Positions 8,969 through 18,610 of a stretch of DNA of 64,000 nucleotides are shown here, piece by piece. Origin of the DNA: Oreohelix idahoensis (taxonomy: Eukaryota > Mollusca > Gastropoda > Stylommatophora > Oreohelicidae); assembly GCA_024509875.1 (NCBI GenBank), contig JAMPIV010000285.1, forward strand, positions 62,001 through 126,000, in the 5' to 3' direction. Made by a program: the position numbers and the translations under genes. Under the pieces are notes generated by a model that was not told where the DNA came from, ran no database searches, and saw only the letters and a program-made list of their open reading frames with translations. How positions within the stretch are numbered: position 1 is the first letter of the stretch; every line of letters starts with the position of its first letter.

Positions 8969-10972
8969 CTACATATGGACCTTTAATTGTGTGGACCTAT
9001 TTGTCCATGCACCGGTATGGTCTCTTCCACTCGAAGCTTTATAGTGATGATTTTTCCTCCCAGAATTATCATTCACAAAACGACCGCTACCAATTTTTCT
9101 TTTGGGGCTTTCTCCCCACTTAAAATTCTTGATGAGAGATTTCCTCTCTACATCTTCTTCCTCCAGTTTGTTTAAGTCCGATTGAGGGATTGTCGGCTTA
9201 TCCTGGGGTAAGACATCTTTTTGCACTCTCCGCATAGTGGCCATTGTAAAACAGTTAAGTGAAGCTTGTCCGTGAAAAGGGGCTTCCCATTCCATTTGGT
9301 CCACTTTATCAAATCTATTTTTCTTTTTATTATCAGGCCTAATTTTGCCCCGTGGCGTGTCCAGGTCCTGATCCATGTTCCCACTTGTGGGTGTTCCCTC
9401 ATGTGCTATGCTACACCTTTCTACAAAATTCTCAATGTCCCATCTTGCTTTGGGCCAATAATAATTTTGAGCCACCTTTTGAATGATGGTACCTATCTTC
9501 TCATGGTCCCCATCTGGTTTCACATGTAGGCTCCTTATTAAGTCTGCCCTATATCTTTTTGGAAGAACCAGCTGTCCGTGACCTTTGGATCTAGCTCCAG
9601 TCTTCCGATACATCAACTTGTTTTTCATGTAAAAATCTCCCTTGCATGGAGTTGTATGACAAGTTGACAATTTTCTGAAACAAGGCTTGAGTGTTTTATC
9701 CCCAGCCTGTGCCTTCCTCATCTCTTCTGGAGTGGTATCTAACATAATATCCTCCTCCTGTCTTGAGGTCGACCTGACCTGAAGGGTTGCCATATACACA
9801 GGTTTCCTTCTGCAACGGTCAGTGTCATGATTGTCCATCTGACAATTCTTACACCACCTTTTTCCTTGGTTGAAAGATTTTCTTTCATCATATTTCCTTT
9901 CATCGAATTGTGGGAATTTATTTTTATTTTCATACCGTGGCCTCTCAAATTGGTGCTTACCTTTGTGTTGATCCCTAGGATCAAATTTATTAAAGTTCTG
10001 TGGTGCCCTAAAGTTATCCACTTGTTTCTTTTTATTACCTGTTACCTCTGCTTGAGCTGCTTGATACCTTTCAGCAACATTTAGCAACTCATCCAGCCTC
10101 TCTGCACCTTGTTCCATGAGAAACTTTCTCAGGTCTGGAGCCATGGACTCTCTTAATTGCTCTATAAGGACCATTTCCTTAAGATCTTGGGTTTTCCCCA
10201 GAGAAGTCCATTTCTCCAAGTATGTCTCTATTCGTGCAGAGAACTGGTGATAGGTTTCACCTGACAGTAGTTTAGCATTCCTAAATTTTTTCCTATAAAA
10301 TTCTGCATTCTTTTCATACCTTAACAAAAGAGCCTGCTTTAGCATGTCATAATTTTCCTGATCACCTCTGCTCATTTTTGCAAAAACTTCATAAGCTGCC
10401 CCACGAAGTCCCTGAGATAACTTTAAGCTCCACCTTTCTCTCTCTAACCCATACGTGGTAGCTAATAGCTCATACCTATTTAGGTAGCTCTCAATATCAT
10501 CGTCTTTCTCAACAAAATGATCTAAATGAAAATTCATAGCTGAGGTTGAGGCTCCTTGGCTAGCAGTGGCATCAGAGGCAAAGGGACTGGCACCATTTTC
10601 AGGAGCATGGCCCTGAAACTCAAACTCCCTTAGTCGTAACTCATGTTCCCTTTGTAATCTTTTATCTTCTGCTTCCCTTTCTGCAGCTAATTTCCTCTCT
10701 TCCCTTTCTGCAGCTAATTTCTTCTCTTCTCTTTCTGCAGCTAATCTTTTGTCTTCTCTTTCTGCTTCCAATTTCTTAGCCTCAGCCTCAATCTGCAACC
10801 TCTTAATTTCCCTTTCAGCCTCTAACCTTCTTTCGGCTTCAAACCTTCTTTCTTCGCGTTCAATAAATTTGTCACATTCCGTGGTGACATAGGCAACCAT
10901 AACTTGCCCATCTAATCCTAACTCTTTTGCAGTCTGAACAGCAGCAGATCGAAATTTGGCTAGGTCCGCCAT
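8969..10972 (-). CDS. gag: E1 gag (SCAN-like capsid) fused to integrase zinc finger
   Basis: A 667-codon open frame beginning MADLAKFRSA, the same start context as E2 gag. Residues ~35-120 are a charged Glu/Arg/Lys coiled coil with tandem short repeats. Residues ~145-305 are capsid-like. The part ~226-305 (FRNAKLLSGETYHQF...YLEKW...MVLIEQLRESMAPDLRKFL) resembles the SCAN domain. A CCHC zinc knuckle is C374, C377, H382, C387. The integrase N-terminal zinc motif has H483, H490 and C520, but the fourth ligand is Ala523. A charged segment of ~100 residues follows where a DDE core is expected. Compared with E2, the aspartic protease (DTG) is absent without breaking the frame. Functions inferred: particle assembly and RNA packaging. 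Protein processing would need a protease supplied elsewhere. Confidence 0.85.
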   Translation of the reverse strand: MADLAKFRSAAVQTAKELGLDGQVMVAYVTTECDKFIEREERRFEAERRLEAEREIKRLQIEAEAKKLEAEREDKRLAAEREEKKLAAEREERKLAAEREAEDKRLQREHELRLREFEFQGHAPENGASPFASDATASQGASTSAMNFHLDHFVEKDDDIESYLNRYELLATTYGLERERWSLKLSQGLRGAAYEVFAKMSRGDQENYDMLKQALLLRYEKNAEFYRKKFRNAKLLSGETYHQFSARIETYLEKWTSLGKTQDLKEMVLIEQLRESMAPDLRKFLMEQGAERLDELLNVAERYQAAQAEVTGNKKKQVDNFRAPQNFNKFDPRDQHKGKHQFERPRYENKNKFPQFDERKYDERKSFNQGKRWCKNCQMDNHDTDRCRRKPVYMATLQVRSTSRQEEDIMLDTTPEEMRKAQAGDKTLKPCFRKLSTCHTTPCKGDFYMKNKLMYRKTGARSKGHGQLVLPKRYRADLIRSLHVKPDGDHEKIGTIIQKVAQNYYWPKARWDIENFVERCSIAHEGTPTSGNMDQDLDTPRGKIRPDNKKKNRFDKVDQMEWEAPFHGQASLNCFTMATMRRVQKDVLPQDKPTIPQSDLNKLEEEDVERKSLIKNFKWGESPKRKIGSGRFVNDNSGRKNHHYKASSGRDHTGAWTNRSTQLKVHM

Positions 10973-11151
10973 TGTCTATCAGGTAAAGTTATACAATGTC
11001 TAACCAACAATTTAATCTCTAAATATATCTAATGGACAACACAGGCACCGTGAGCTCAACCTTATTCAATTCCACCCAAGGATACCTTTTAATTCTTATA
11101 TTCCCTGAAGTGAATTACCCCCAATATTTTTAATAGGTAAAGATTCAAAAT

Positions 11152-11169
11152 CCCAAGAGCGAGCCCCCA
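11152..11169 (-). promoter_or_regulatory. E1 primer-binding site, tRNA-Pro-like
   Basis: On the minus strand, 5 nt after the LTR, the sequence reads TGGGGGCTCGCTCTTGGG. Its first ten bases equal the complement of the tRNA-Pro 3' end used by murine leukaemia viruses (TGGGGGCTCG). Similarity with small changes continues into the T-arm region (ATTTTGAATC). It primes minus-strand synthesis. Confidence 0.7.
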
Positions 11170-11174
11170 ATATA

Positions 11175-13616
11175 TGTGGTGAAGTGGGATGTTATAAATA
11201 TTTATAGGGGACTTAGTGTACTGACTGAGATCAGCTGTGAAGGTATCTATATCTATTAAGAGTAGTGTATTATAGATAACCTTACTTGCTACCACATATC
11301 TATATATCTCAGTCAGAATTATTCTGGAATAGTGTGATGACTACGTTATGTGTCTAGGGTATGTGTATGATGAAGTGTAAGTCACAACAACAGACAGATA
11401 AACAATTTAATTTAATCCACTACTCTTGACAACACTGTGACACTCACATACATATAACACTCTATGAGAATATCTTAAGGAGTCACTGATAACTTTTCAA
11501 ATAACAATATGTATTCATTGTTATCATAAAGGTATATGTGTCCTGATTCAAATACAAAGGAACCAGGAATCACAATCAATTTTAATTACAAGTATATGTA
11601 CAGACTTTATCAATATGAATATTGTAGTGACATATATTATTAAAAATATCCTATGTGTGTCAGTTGTGTAGTGGTAATATGAGGTAATACTGGTTTTGTT
11701 TTGTTCAAGCTATGTTGGTATTTGTCATCATGACTTCAATAGTTTGTCTTTTGGGACTAGTATTGGAGATGTTCTCAGTTCCTGATATTAAGACAATTAA
11801 ATTCCCCTCTGAATGTTATTTTTACAAAGTCATTTCAAGATGAGGGGCATAATGTTGAGCTCAGCTGGCCAAATCAGCTTATCTTGCGTGATGGCGGCAG
11901 GAAAGGACTCCTCTGCTCGAATTCTCCCCTGGGCTCTGGAGACACCTCACTGATAGCTAAAAAGACCAAGGAGTATGCTGTCCGACTCTGGATTCAGCAA
12001 AGCTCTGACCAGGTGCTGCTCAGTACCATCAAGACCACGGTCCCTGTAAACAAGAAGGATGTACCTTCTACTTCATAACTAACTTATACTCTGTTTTTAC
12101 ACTGATCACAATACATCACAAACATTGAGTTCAGAGCGTTAGGCCAACTGTCAGCTTCATCTGAAATACTTTATACCAGTATTTACCTCCTTAATGGTTA
12201 CCACGCCTCTGCACTTCCAGCATTATTTCTTTCTAGTCAATCATCCAGGTGTCAGTGTACTATTTGGCCATTCCATGCCGTTTTACTTCCCTCCGACACC
12301 CTCTGTTCAGGCTGGAGCATTATAGGCTTTATCTCCTGTTTGCCACTGAACTACACATATATATATACAGGCATAAATTAACAATTTACATTCAATTTTC
12401 ATTAAAAGATACTGAATGGTTCAAGCTTACCACAATTCATAGAATAAACACAGATACGTTGATTAGCAATGAATTCTGGCACATTTACTGGCACAAATTC
12501 CCATCTGCTTATGTTCCAGGCTTTTATTTAACACAAATATGAGCTGGCTTCAACGCACTGTTGCTTTATCAAGATTATTTGCACTAGTGGTCTCGAACTA
12601 ACGCTCCTAAGTGAGTATATCAGCGAGTCTGGCCAATCGAGCCACGTTTCGACAAGTGTTTGAAAAAATGTTACCTTCCTACGTCTCCCTAACAACCAAG
12701 ATAGTATTTATAGCCCGACCAATCGTGGTTAGTCTTTCATTTGTTGCGCTCCAATCAATTTGGAGTTTACATGGTAGGCTATTTCTGTAACGTAAGGTTT
12801 TTTCAAACACGTTATAAAAAAAATTTTATGAGCAGAAATGATTCCATGTTGTCAAGCATCCCCACTATTTTATTTTGGTTATAATTTATTAATTCCTGGA
12901 CTATTTGCGTAACGTTTTACATATTCTTTGTCAGCAAGCCCTAAGGAACCCAAATATCCAAATTTAAAAGCTACGTGGCTGCGTTCAAAATATGCAATTC
13001 CTTCTACCTCCTGTTTCGAAGATGTGCTGTCTGGGTACTGTAATGTTTTCAAACGTAAACCCATATAATGTTATCTTTCCTAATAAGCGTTTTTTATGAT
13101 TTTAAAACCTAACTCTGGGAAGGGTAGTGAATTTATCACTGTCCGTCCGTAAAAGTTAGTGCTTGTAGCCTAACACGCGTGATAGTAGTAATTGTGTATC
13201 GCGCGACGCGGGTTGGGGGTGGCATTAATAGCGAGACGCGTGTTTAGTGTTCGGCTTTCTGCCTCTCCCTTCTCGCTATCCTTTAGTACATCTGTCTTTT
13301 GTTTTTGGTAACATAGTGTAGAAAAAGACATGAATGGAATTTAAAATTTCGGTCAACTTGCATATTTCAAGGTTTTTCTTAGAAAGGCAGCACATTTTAT
13401 TGTGTGTTTGGGAAACGCGTGTATGTTGCAGAAGGCCTTTAATATCAACGTGAAAGCGTTACAATTTGCCGACGAAGTAGAAAACAAGGGGGATTTCGAG
13501 TACCTTCTTTGTGACAGCACTGTTATTTACCATTGCTCTTTTCTTTATTAATTTTATTTGTTAGGCTTCATATTTACCTAATAATTTATATATGTGGATT
13601 AGAATATTCCACGACA
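11175..13616 (-). repeat. E1 LTR, right copy (5' LTR in element orientation)
   Basis: A 2442-bp direct repeat of 4556-7000 with TG...CA ends, followed by the AGGAG duplication at 13617-13621. In element orientation this copy would hold the active promoter. I could not pin down a TATA box with confidence. Confidence 0.95.
11884..12078 (+). other. second copy of the 64-codon LTR open frame
   Basis: Predicted peptide identical to the one at 5265-5459 in the left LTR. Unrecognised, antisense to the element. Confidence 0.2.
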
Positions 13617-13621
13617 AGGAG

Positions 13622-13745
13622 ATGTAATGCCGAGTTTTCATATCAACAACTGAACATATTATATGAAAATAGAGACTTTTTATATCTTATTTATGACCCT
13701 TCAGGGGTTGAAAGGTAAATATTTCTTCATAAATTAAAAAAATAA
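13622..13745 (+). repeat. old repeat R, right part (interrupted by E1)
   Basis: Joined to 4520-4555, this matches the uninterrupted copy at 18340-18500: TGGACAGGAG, then a stretch with CATATCA, ATTATATGAA, and a TTTCTTCAT block before A-rich sequence. The paralogous intact copy confirms that E1 inserted between the two halves. The family is otherwise unknown. Confidence 0.65.
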
Positions 13746-14301
13746 AAATAATTCAAGAACAGAACGGAAATAATATAACTTAACAGTTTTACAATTTAAT
13801 AACTCGTTTCGCTCCACTTCCCCGGACTACTGAAAAACAAGAGTAAAACTTGTCATCGTTTGTGCTTCTTTAACATGCATTTGGTGAATGTCCATTATTA
13901 CTGTGTAAGGGCTAGCCCAACAATCATTTTTAAGGAAGATACAACACTGCTTGTACTAGCAAGACGGACTTTGACAGCTGAACAGAGGCATCAGTTCCAC
14001 TCAGTATATTGCTTTTGGTACTTTAACACATCAAATTATGTATCATCTCCGCATCGAATGTCGACGGCATTAAATTCACAATGCTTTCTCTCTTCATTGA
14101 GAGGTTAATAATAAAACACCTGTTTCATGCCCATCCCTTCATATTATCTGCCCTCTTTACATCACTGTTGTCCTTTTGCCCATCTACCTTTCATTATGTC
14201 CTTCCATTCTGGTTTTCGGCAACATGTTATGCCTCTTTATATCTCAAAAACACTATATTTACGTAATTTTGATCTTTTTCATTTATTTTCTTTTCGTTCC
14301 C
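13746..14301. other. non-coding, nothing recognised
   Basis: No gene is supported. Open frames of 60-82 codons on the + strand have no recognisable content. Confidence 0.35.
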
Positions 14302-14378
14302 AGTTGTTTCATGATATCTTTATTTGTTGTTTCATGATATCTTTATCTGTTGTTTCATGATATCTTTATTTGTTGTTT
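14302..14378. repeat. 23-bp tandem repeat, ~3.5 units
   Basis: The unit TTGTTTCATGATATCTTTAT plus three bases repeats three full times with one C/T difference, then a partial unit. It lies just upstream of a SINE. Confidence 0.85.
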
Positions 14379-14390
14379 CCATTGTTTACA

Positions 14391-14668
14391 AAGAGCTGCG
14401 GTAGCACAGTGGTTAGTGCACTGGCTTCCTAGCTCGGTGGTCCATGGTTCGATCCCCACTTGAGGTGGGATGTTTTAGACCGCAAACGGCTCCGGGGTCT
14501 ACCCAGCCTCAAAATTGGGTACAAGAGCAACTCTTGGAAGGTTAATGCGGCCGGCGTGATGCTGACCACATCACCCCTGGTGTGCCGATGATAAAGAAAA
14601 TATGGGCCTAACACCATTTTCCCATTATGCCTCAATGGGCGTGTAGCGGGATCTTTTACCTTTACCTT
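14391..14668 (+). mobile_element. SINE-A, full-length tRNA-derived copy
   Basis: A 278-bp retroposon. The tRNA-like head carries a pol III A box (TAGCACAGTGG, 14402-14412) and B box (GGTTCGATCCC, 14446-14456). The body includes GGCCGGCGTGATGCTGACCA, and the tail is TTTTACCTTTACC. The flanks ATTGTTTACA (14381-14390) and ACTGTTTACA (14669-14678) form a 9/10 target duplication. Other copies lie at 32785-32879, 36031-36306 and 38429-38550. SINEs encode nothing and are copied by a LINE enzyme. I did not identify the partner by its tail. Confidence 0.88.
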
Positions 14669-14840
14669 ACTGTTTACATGAGATGTGCAGCATTCTTCCA
14701 CATTTAATGAGTCTCAGTTCTGTTATCACTGTCTATTCTTTGTCCATATTTCTGTTTAGTACAGTAATGAAGAGCACATATATAACATTCAATTATTCAT
14801 ATTTTTAATTTCTTTATTCTTTGTTTGGATGATAATAGAC

Positions 14841-16449
14841 TAGGGTTCCCATTCGTCCCGTTTTTCCCGGGACAGTCCCGTTTTTTTTTTTTTGATAAAA
14901 TGTCCCGGTGTCCCGAATTTATTCCAAATGTCCCGCTTTTTAAGGGTCCTTCCTGAAAAAAAAATCTTTAGGTAACGGATTTTATTCCGTGTTTTAGTAG
15001 TGTTAATTTATCAATTTCCGGTTACAGTGGACCCTCGGTTTGAATCTCGAACAAAAATTCGAAAGTCGACCAAAACAGTGTTCAGTGAGCATCTACCAAA
15101 TGATTTAATGCGTATTAGCATTATTATACAGTATTTTTATCTTTTTTCATCCGCATAATGCCGAAACGTAAGTGCAGTATAAATTATAACATTACAAGAG
15201 AATTTCCCTTCATTAAAGGTGTAGATGAAAATGTGGAATGTACTTTATGCAGCTCTAAATTTTGCATTTCACATGGTGGTCGGTCAGACGTAGTCAACCA
15301 CGTGAAAACGAAAAAACATAAAGGTGCTGTTGAAAATAAGGCTTCCAACAGCAGTATAAGTCATTTCTTAAATGCGAAAACCCAGAGTGAAAAGGAAATG
15401 GAAAAACAGTTATCATTGGCAGCACAGGAAGCAACCTTCGCTTATCACACGGCGTTGCATAACCACAGCTTTAAGTCCATGGACTGCACAACAGCCATCG
15501 TGAAAAAACTTTTCAACGATAAATTCAGATGTTCGCAAACAAAGTGCAAGGCAATAATCACCAATGTTATTGCGCCATTTGCGACAAAGCAGATTGATGA
15601 AGAGCTAAAAGAAGCTCGTTTCATATCAGTATTAATCGACTCATCAAACCACTTGGACAAGGAGTTAGGGCCTCTGGTCGTGAGATATTATCATGCAGCA
15701 AAAGGTGTGAAGGTGAAGGTGTTGGAAGACAGTGTCATGAAGACAGTGTCACCAAATTTTACTGTGAATGAAGAGGACTTATTTGATGAGTTTGCATGTG
15801 TGAAAAAATATTGTGAAAGCAAATTTGATGTGTGGAGTGAACTGAAGGATCAAAGTGTCAGTGAAAAATGGTTTGAGATGTTCGCTCATTTTACAAAGCA
15901 GGATATAAATGCTGAGAACCTGAAATGCCTAGTTAGTTGTTGTTTGGCACTGCCAGGATCCAATGCAGCTGTTGAACGTGTTTTTTTCATTAATAAATGC
16001 GCTTTGCACAGACGAAAAATACAGACTTACAATTGAGACAGTGAAAGCTTTAACCATTATAAAGACCCATTTTAAGGATTTCTCTTGTGCTGAATTCTAT
16101 GACCAAATATCAGAAGAAAAAAAACTTCTTGAACAGGCCCATAAATCTGAGAAATATTCTGATGAATCTGAAATATAAACTTGACTATTGTGTATTTTTT
16201 AAAGGTGCGATTTTTCTAATTAAGTATGTTTGTAATTTAGAATTCTTTTTTAAAGTGGAAGTTGTGTTAATTAATGTGTGTATTTTTAGACCAGTATCTT
16301 ATTTTAAGTGCAACATATAATATATAATAGATTTATTTGTGCTTTACCTTAATTTTTAACATGTCCCTTTTTTTACAAAATGTCCCGGGTTTTTTAGGTA
16401 AAAATTTGGAAATGTCCCGGTTTTTAAACAAAACATTATGGGAACCCTA
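14841..16449 (+). mobile_element. hAT DNA transposon, internally deleted
   Basis: A 1609-bp element with terminal inverted repeats TAGGGTTCCCAT at both ends. The 8-bp target duplication TAATAGAC is perfect (14833-14840 and 16450-16457). Subterminal regions hold repeated TGTCCCGG/CCCGGGACA strings, plausible transposase-binding sites. It encodes a broken transposase. Autonomous hAT elements are usually about 2.5-4 kb, so this copy has lost much of its middle. Confidence 0.95.
15158..16178 (+). pseudogene. hAT transposase, deleted and frameshifted
   Basis: The first frame (15158-16036, 292 codons) starts MPKRKCSINYN. It has a BED/C2H2-like finger (C28, C31, H48, H54) that would bind the terminal repeats. 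It then carries the first catalytic-region motif (FISVLIDSSNH, with the Asp of the DDE triad) and PLVVRYY. Most of the catalytic domain is missing, and the frame jumps to the C-terminal dimerisation motif LPGSNAAVERVF. A run of seven T (near 15985) breaks the frame there. The rest of the dimerisation domain (SLINALCTDEKYRLTIETVK) continues in another frame to 16178. It cannot make a functional enzyme. The intact N-terminal DNA-binding part could still bind ends if expressed. Confidence 0.88.
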
Positions 16450-16659
16450 TAATAGACATTTCTGTCTGGTGCTGTTAAATATAATTGTAATCATTCCAGT
16501 TATCGTCTCGATTTCAGTTTCATATCTGTTTTTAATTTGACCAAGATATGAGAAACTGGTTCCAGCATCTTTCTATCTCTTGTGTATAATGTAGACTTCT
16601 TACCTCTTTTGTTCATCATTCAGAGTTTCTGTTGTCTACGCCACATCCTTATTATTTCG

Positions 16660-17095
16660 TGGAAGGATAAAGCGACATGCCGAGATGCAGTCATGTTTTA
16701 GCCTTCAAAGCATGTATAAACTGCTTAGACAGCACAGACTACGCTGGGTTGGCTACGTCCGCCGCATGGAAGATGGTCGCACCCCGAAAGATATTTTCTA
16801 TCTACGGACAACTGGCAGATGGCAAAAGAACAGTCGGGCGACTGCAGCTGAGGTTTAAAGACATGTGCAAGAGTAGACATGAAGGCACTGGACACAAATC
16901 CAGCAGCCTGGGAGGGTGAACTGCCGATCGCACCAAGTGGTGATGCTTCCTACTTCGCCACCTTAGACTGAGTGAAAAGAAGCTCTCACAACAAGCAGAA
17001 GAGAAAAGAATACTTCGAAAGGAACACCAGGCTGAGGGCCATCACCTCAGGGGCGCATTCTCATAGTCAGTTATGACTGAAGGGGGGTACTAGTT
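16660..17095 (+). pseudogene. LINE C-terminal relic
   Basis: Translation shows the C-terminal LINE signature LLRQHRLRWVGYVRRMEDGR followed by PKDIF and a GRW..K..R..T stretch. Stops and frameshifts follow, ending near a CTCATAGTCAGTTATGACTG string. This matches the region following RT in RTE/CR1-type non-LTR elements. It is a dead, 5'-truncated fragment. Confidence 0.7.
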
Positions 17096-17199
17096 TCTCC
17101 GTGTTAAATGTTCCTTCAATAACTACATCTTCTATTGTTTACCTGCACAAAGGGTTACCATAATTATATTTCGCTTTCAGCCAATACAACTATATCAGT

Positions 17200-17600
17200 T
17201 TTTTAATATAAATTCGTAATTGTTCTTCCAATGATATTTAGTCCTGGCACTTCTTCTTTCTGTTTGAACACTGTTTACGTGTAAACGTTAAACAGGCACG
17301 TGATCAAAATGCATCCTTGTTTCATTCTTTTTTTTTAAATATTAATACACGGTGGGTAATTATTGCTGGATCTTCTTGTCGAAGTTTGTTCCCAGTATAG
17401 ATTACTAATTAGTCTCATGTCTTTTCCATCATCTATTTCTTCCAGGCATTCAGTTAGTTTATCACGATGGACTCCTTCTTGTAGTCTAGAAAACAGATGT
17501 AAATACTTTCTTCGACCTCTACATAATTTGTCTTTTAATATCCTACAATGCTTCTTTGGTTCCACTGTTTTATCAAATTACCTAATTGCTACTCACTAGC
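17200..17600 (-). pseudogene. LINE RT relic
   Basis: Minus-strand translation gives a decayed RT palm region: CLEEIDDGKDMRLISNLYWE, then, after a break, QGCILITCLFNVYT. This equals the 'IRNLYWEQ ... GVRQGC(I/V)LSPxLFN' block of RTE-like reverse transcriptases. Frames are broken. No ends or target duplication were found. Confidence 0.65.
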
Positions 17601-18156
17601 TTTGTCGTCTAGTTTGCGTTCTATCCTCTCTATTATGACAGTGAGCAGTGTTTTGACTATTGACACATTGTGCTTCTTGTGTGAATAGATTGTAATTTTA
17701 TAGTAAACTAATTGAGGGGGGGAGGTAATATTGACTTTAAAATTATGATGCATACATCTTGATCATGATCAAGATATGTAGGTATTCTCAGAAGTGCACG
17801 CGTATTAAAGAACATTTAAGGTTGATTCACACTGTCAGGTTCAAATATTCGGTTTGCTCTGTACATTCTACACTTATGCTAGTGATAGATGAAAAATGCT
17901 GAACGCAGATGAGTTTGAAGACTAGTCAGTTCTTTTTTTTTTTTTTTTTTTTTTATTTATTGCTGGTAAAGCCCAACAATTTATTTAGCGTGGAGGTTTA
18001 GAAGAAAACGGATTTATTATACCTGCTCGTGACTCAGTGCATCTATTTATACTTGCTATATCATAATGTAGCGATTGGAAGGTTGTTTTAATTTAAAGCC
18101 TGTATTACAAACAGTCTACATCCCTTCACTCCTTTTTTTTTGTTTGTTGGTTTTTT

Positions 18157-18291
18157 GTGTGTGTGTGTGTGTGTGTGTGTGCTTATTTTCATCTTTTTTT
18201 TTGTTGGGTGTGTTTTGCTATTTATTTTCTTTGGCTGTTGTTATGTCACACCATGTCAGTATGACTAGACCACCATTATGGCATTAAGGAA

Positions 18292-18330
<39 letters not shown>
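18157..18330. repeat. (GT)n and (AC)n microsatellites in inverted relation
   Basis: (GT)12 at 18157-18181 and (AC)19 at 18293-18330, about 110 bp apart. Because the arrays are complementary, the strand can in principle fold back on itself. Confidence 0.9.
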
Positions 18331-18335
<5 letters not shown>

Positions 18336-18339
18336 GTTT

Positions 18340-18500
18340 GAAGATTTTAAATTATTTTATTTACAGTAACTGGACAGGAGATAATGATGCCATGTTTTGC
18401 ATATCAGCAATTGACAACATTATATGAACATAAAAATATCACATATCCGAATCATAGGTTGAACGGGATATTTTTCTTCATCATAAAAAAATAAAAACAT
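18340..18500 (+). repeat. old repeat R, uninterrupted copy
   Basis: Contains TGGACAGGAGATAATGATGC and GGTTGAACGGGATATTTTTC, shared with 13622-13745 (+) and 20000-20115 (-). It ends in A-rich sequence. This copy shows the empty site for E1. Confidence 0.65.
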
Positions 18501-18610
18501 TGTTTTAGAAAAAAAATAAATAAATAAATAAACACATGTTTTGAACTCACAATAATTTTAAATTCCTTTCTTGGCTGATTAAGCAAAACTAATGCGCACA
18601 GTTGGGGTAC

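Larger units (their letters stand above)
4556..13616 (-). mobile_element. LTR retrotransposon E1 (Ty3/Gypsy, Gmr1-like)
   Basis: A complete 9.06-kb element. Two 2.44-kb LTRs begin TGTGGTG and end CACGACA. They flank a 4.17-kb interior coding on the minus strand. The 5-bp target duplication AGGAG is seen at 4551-4555 and 13617-13621. In element orientation the order is LTR, primer-binding site, gag, zinc knuckle, integrase zinc finger, charged segment, integrase C-terminal GPY region, RT, RNase H, polypurine tract, LTR. Integrase-derived sequence before RT is the Gmr1-type arrangement within Ty3/Gypsy. The protease and the integrase DDE core are missing. The LTRs differ by roughly a dozen changes by eye, so the insertion is recent. 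It landed in an older repeat whose right half resumes at 13622. Confidence 0.93.
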
